DNA of 7,142 bases from an uncultured Oscillospiraceae bacterium. Lineage in GTDB: Bacteria; Bacillota; Clostridia; Oscillospirales; Ruminococcaceae. Position numbers and translations under genes: made by a program. Location of the stretch: positions 1-7,142 of the forward strand of contig UREN01000089.1 in assembly GCA_900546885.1 (NCBI GenBank), in the 5' to 3' direction. The stretch's first letter is position 1. Every line of letters starts with the position of its first letter. Under the pieces are notes generated by a model. The model had not been told where the DNA came from. It saw nothing but the letters and a program-made list of their open reading frames with translations, and made no database searches. This document shows, in pieces, positions 5,674-7,142 of this stretch.

Positions 5674-5697
5674 GTCCGTTTTACAGGACATCTCCTT
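5674..5697 (-). promoter_or_regulatory. Distant SD with bridging hairpin before the phosphatase gene
   Basis: On the minus strand AAGGAG (5697-5692) is 26 bases from the only usable ATG (5665). Between them GTCC (5689-5686) and GGAC (5677-5674) can pair, extended past a bulged U by GT/AC around an AAA loop. Folding this 16-base element would bring the effective spacing to 10 bases. The stem is short, so the effect is uncertain. Confidence 0.35.
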
Positions 5698-5730
5698 CTG
5701 TAAGATAAGGGCATGGCAGGCAGGCCTGCA

Positions 5731-6348
5731 TCACCACTTTGCCTTTGTCTCCACCACTTTGCCCACCACATGCAGGCGCTCCAGGTCTTCCCCCAGAATA
5801 ACCTGCGGCTGATAAGCCGGGTTGAAGGGCTGCAGAATGATGGCGTTGCCGCGGCGCACGAACTTTTTCAGCGTGCCCTCGCCCTCGCCGTAAACCAGCA
5901 CGCCCAGCTCGCCGCTTTCCAGCGTTGGCTGGCGGTGCACAAGGGCAAGGTCTCCCTCGCGGATGCGCGGCTCCATGCTGTCGCCGCGCACCAGCAGGTA
6001 AAAGTAGCTGTCCGGGTCTTTCACGCTGGCTGGCTCGGTGCCATAATCCTCTTCAAACGCAAGGGCGCCAAACCCGGCGCGCACCGTGCCAATTACCGGA
6101 ATCTGGCATTCTTCCGCCGCAAGGTATGGCAGCACATGGCCGGGCATGGGTGCGGCGCCGCACCCCAAAAGATAATCAACGCTCACTTTAAAAAAAGATG
6201 CCAGCGCGGCAAGCGTGGCGGGGTCTGGTGTAGAGCGGCCTGTCTCCCACTTTCCCACAGCCTGCTGGCTCAGCCCAAGCTCTTTTGCCAACGCCCCTTG
6301 CGAAAGCCCGCGGGCCTTGCGCAATTCTTTCAGCCGTTTTGTAAACAT
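5731..6348 (-). CDS. XRE family repressor with S24/LexA-like self-cleavage domain
   Basis: A 205-residue DNA-binding regulator. Residues 2-61 form an XRE helix-turn-helix: TKRLKELRKARGLSQ, ELGLSQQAVGKWETG and the closing VSVDYLLG. Residues 83-200 form an S24 peptidase domain: the Ala91-Gly92 cleavage site in GTVRAGFGA, catalytic Ser124 in VRGDSMEP, and Lys161 in TLKKFV. The Ser-Lys distance of 37 residues equals that of E. coli LexA (119/156), and all key residues are intact. It is therefore expected to self-cleave when RecA or another signal activates it, as LexA and phage repressors do (inference). ATG 6348 is preferred over GTG 6351 because the purine-rich GGGAGG lies 8 bases upstream. It is divergent from a small membrane protein gene, and matching dyads sit in both promoters. 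A chromosomal phage-like remnant is possible, but no phage genes are nearby. Confidence 0.92.
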   Translation of the reverse strand: MFTKRLKELRKARGLSQGALAKELGLSQQAVGKWETGRSTPDPATLAALASFFKVSVDYLLGCGAAPMPGHVLPYLAAEECQIPVIGTVRAGFGALAFEEDYGTEPASVKDPDSYFYLLVRGDSMEPRIREGDLALVHRQPTLESGELGVLVYGEGEGTLKKFVRRGNAIILQPFNPAYQPQVILGEDLERLHVVGKVVETKAKW

Positions 6349-6380
6349 CACAGCGGCCTCCCTTATTGGTTTCCATTTTT

Positions 6381-6409
6381 ATAATACTACCCCAAGTTGT
6401 AGTTGTAAA
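6381..6409 (-). promoter_or_regulatory. Promoter of the XRE-S24 repressor gene
   Basis: On the minus strand TTTACA (6409-6404), a 17-base spacer and TATTAT (6386-6381) form a good sigma-A-like promoter with a leader of about 26 bases. A dyad at 6386-6400 lies in the spacer and touches the -10, as expected for autorepression. Confidence 0.7.
6386..6400. promoter_or_regulatory. Candidate operator 1 (repressor promoter)
   Basis: ACTAC-N5-GTTGT, with arms at 6386-6390 and 6396-6400, has the same half-site spacing as operator 2 with one mismatch. A further GTTGT half-site is at 6402-6406. Its position over the repressor promoter spacer and -10 suggests autorepression by the XRE-S24 protein; binding is inferred. 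Confidence 0.5.
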
Positions 6410-6413
6410 GAAG

Positions 6414-6427
6414 TTTTTTCGAAAAAA
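6414..6427. repeat. A/T-tract palindrome between divergent promoters
   Basis: TTTTTTCGAAAAAA is a perfect 14-bp palindrome between the two divergent promoters. It is flanked by an 8-bp inverted repeat AATACTAC (6383-6390)/GTAGTATT (6439-6446). Facing A-tracts would bend the DNA and could help looping between the two candidate operators. It is not a LexA box. Confidence 0.5.
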
Positions 6428-6452
6428 TTGTAAAAAAAGTAGTATTTCGCCC

Positions 6453-6481
6453 TTGACAACAACCTTTAGTTGTTATATGAT
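6453..6481 (+). promoter_or_regulatory. Promoter of the small membrane protein gene
   Basis: A perfect TTGACA (6453-6458), a 17-base spacer and TATGAT (6476-6481) form a strong sigma-A promoter with a start near 6488. The spacer is almost entirely filled by a dyad (operator 2), the classical arrangement for a strong but tightly repressed promoter. Confidence 0.85.
6458..6474. promoter_or_regulatory. Candidate operator 2 (small membrane protein promoter)
   Basis: AACAAC (6458-6463) and GTTGTT (6469-6474) are perfect 6-bp arms separated by five bases, lying between the -35 and -10 of the plus-strand promoter. The XRE-S24 repressor is the obvious candidate ligand because the same ACWAC-N5-GTTGT pattern recurs at its own promoter. 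Confidence 0.65.
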
Positions 6482-6525
6482 AAAAATGCAAAGAGAAGCG
6501 GCACCACCGCAGGAGGAACCATGCT

Positions 6526-6783
6526 ATGAAACAGAAAACTTTTCGCTTTTTTCTTGATTTGATGCTTCTTATCTGTCTGGCGCTGGCAGGGTGCGGCCTG
6601 CAGGCATACGCGCAGGCGCAACTTTCCATCTCGCTGCTTATCACGCCCGCATTTCTTCTTTTGGCGGGCGGCGCGTTTCAGCTTGGGCGCCTGCTGCACA
6701 CACAGCCCGCTGTGCCCAGGGCACAGCCTGCCCTGCATGTGGCAAAGCCCGCGGCTGTTCCGCACACGCCGTATGTGGCCTGA
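6526..6783 (+). CDS. Small membrane protein or lipoprotein, unknown family
   Basis: An 85-residue protein I do not recognise. The N-terminus has basic residues (Lys2, Lys4, Arg7), a hydrophobic stretch at 8-22 and a perfect lipobox LAGC with Cys23, so it may be a lipoprotein. A second hydrophobic segment at about 33-52 would instead fit a two-helix hairpin membrane protein; Asp11 in the first helix is unusual for a signal peptide. The C-terminal 30 residues are rich in Pro, Ala and His. ATG 6526 has AGGAGG 9 bases upstream; an ATG at 6521 opens a two-codon frame overlapping this start. A strong promoter with an internal operator and a strong terminator make it a single-gene unit divergent from the repressor. 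By analogy with damage-inducible small membrane proteins such as YneA or SosA it could be a stress-induced envelope or division factor, but there is no sequence homology I can claim. Confidence 0.75.
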   Translation: MKQKTFRFFLDLMLLICLALAGCGLQAYAQAQLSISLLITPAFLLLAGGAFQLGRLLHTQPAVPRAQPALHVAKPAAVPHTPYVA

Positions 6784-6793
6784 ACCATGCCCC

Positions 6794-6820
6794 AACCCCG
6801 GCCATGCGGCCGGGGTTTTT
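6794..6820 (+). terminator. Intrinsic terminator of the small membrane protein gene
   Basis: AACCCCGGCC (6794-6803) and GGCCGGGGTT (6808-6817) form a perfect 10-bp stem with an ATGC loop, running into a TTTTT tract (6816-6820). It closes the single-gene unit and isolates the tRNA operon. Confidence 0.93.
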
Positions 6821-6843
6821 CAAAACTGGCCGCAGCAAACGTG

Positions 6844-6872
6844 TTGACAAAACAGCCGGTTTATGGTATTCT
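6844..6872 (+). promoter_or_regulatory. Promoter of the tRNA-Ser operon
   Basis: A perfect TTGACA (6844-6849), a 17-base spacer and TATTCT (6867-6872) with an upstream TG (6864-6865) make an extended -10 promoter. The start would be near 6879, about 37 bases before the first tRNA. Confidence 0.85.
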
Positions 6873-6915
6873 CTATTACGCATTCTTGAATCTGCTCGCG
6901 TGTTTTCATCAAGTT

Positions 6916-7003
6916 GGAGAGGTGTCCGAGTGGTTTAAGGAGGCGGTCTTGAAAACCGTTGAACAGCAATGTTCCGTGGGTTCGAATCCCACCTTCTCCG
7001 CCA
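6916..7003 (+). tRNA. tRNA-Ser (anticodon UGA)
   Basis: A class II tRNA of 88 bases including an encoded CCA (7001-7003). The acceptor stem GGAGAGG (6916-6922) pairs with CTTCTCC (6993-6999) with one G-U. The anticodon loop CTTGAAA places UGA at 6950-6952. The long variable arm GAACA-GCAA-TGTTC (6961-6974) is typical of tRNA-Ser, and the T arm GTGGG-TTCGAAT-CCCAC is canonical. It reads UCA and related serine codons. Confidence 0.97.
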
Positions 7004-7050
7004 ATTTTGGGTTTTCAGGATGCAACAAAAACAAATTGCAACGCTGCCAT

Positions 7051-7140
7051 GGAGATGTACTCAAGTGGTGACGAGGCTCCCCTGCTAAGGGAGTAGGTCG
7101 GGAAACCGGCGCGAGAGTTCAAATCTCTCCATCTCCGCCA
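7051..7140 (+). tRNA. tRNA-Ser (anticodon GCU)
   Basis: A second class II tRNA, 90 bases including encoded CCA (7138-7140). The acceptor GGAGATG (7051-7057) pairs perfectly with CATCTCC (7130-7136). The anticodon stem CTCCC/GGGAG (7077-7081/7089-7093) encloses CTGCTAA, placing GCU at 7084-7086 for AGC/AGU serine codons. The T arm is GAGAG-TTCAAAT-CTCTC. It lies 47 bases below the first tRNA with no terminator between, so both are probably cotranscribed. Confidence 0.97.
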
Positions 7141-7142
7141 AG

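Noticed and set aside
4547..5812. Long plus-strand open frame of 421 codons
   Set aside because: It lies wholly opposite the VOC, phosphatase and repressor genes, which have clear family motifs. Its His/Arg/Pro-rich translation is the usual antisense shadow of GC-rich genes, with no family resemblance.
6414..6427. LexA box between the divergent promoters
   Set aside because: The palindrome TTTTTTCGAAAAAA lacks the GAAC/GTTC arms of Gram-positive LexA sites. The ACWAC-N5-GTTGT dyads are better operator candidates.
6916..7140. tRNA-Ser genes as an integration site of a mobile element
   Set aside because: No integrase, transposase or direct repeat of a tRNA end is present in the window, so there is nothing to support an inserted element.
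1..7142. CRISPR array or insertion sequence
   Set aside because: No regularly spaced direct repeats and no transposase motifs or terminal inverted repeats with target duplication were seen.

Overview
This is a GC-rich window with strong Shine-Dalgarno sites (AGGAGG type), sigma-A-like promoters (TTGACA-N17-TATAAT type) and classical hairpin plus U-tract terminators. Together with the YjdF gene and its riboswitch, the radical-SAM/DUF4130 pair and an XRE-S24 repressor, this points to a high-GC gut-type Clostridia (Oscillospiraceae/Ruminococcaceae-like) chromosome. That assignment is inferred from style and gene families; no species can be named.

Layout. Bases 1-254 hold no gene I can support, but contain two strong inverted repeats and a possible broken minus-strand coding remnant. 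Bases 255-351 look like a yjdF-type (azaaromatic) riboswitch aptamer, followed by an anti-SD/SD switch and the yjdF gene (408-827, +), which ends in a bidirectional terminator. Everything from 889 to 6348 is on the minus strand. Read in transcription order it is: an XRE-S24 (LexA-like) repressor (6348-5731), a histidine phosphatase (5665-5045), a small VOC protein (4966-4580), a terminator (4493-4471), then an overlapping three-gene operon made of a radical-SAM DNA-repair protein (4428-3091), a DUF4130 partner (3112-2255) and a VOC-SnoaL fusion (2267-1515). A cysteine-less MGMT-like protein (1368-889) follows with its own promoter. The repressor is divergent from a small membrane protein or lipoprotein gene (6526-6783, +) with its own terminator. 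Two tandem tRNA-Ser genes (UGA, GCU) follow from a strong promoter and reach the right edge.

How the parts may work together. The minus-strand block has a DNA-damage and detoxification flavour: a probable self-cleaving repressor, a clamp-binding radical-SAM/DUF4130 pair, an alkyltransferase-like protein and two VOC proteins. The best regulatory signal is a pair of matching dyads (ACWAC-N5-GTTGT), one inside each divergent promoter between repressor and small membrane protein, 73 bp centre to centre. This suggests an autoregulated, damage-responsive switch controlling an uncharacterised small envelope protein. That link is inference; the promoters, dyads and repressor catalytic residues are visible in the sequence.
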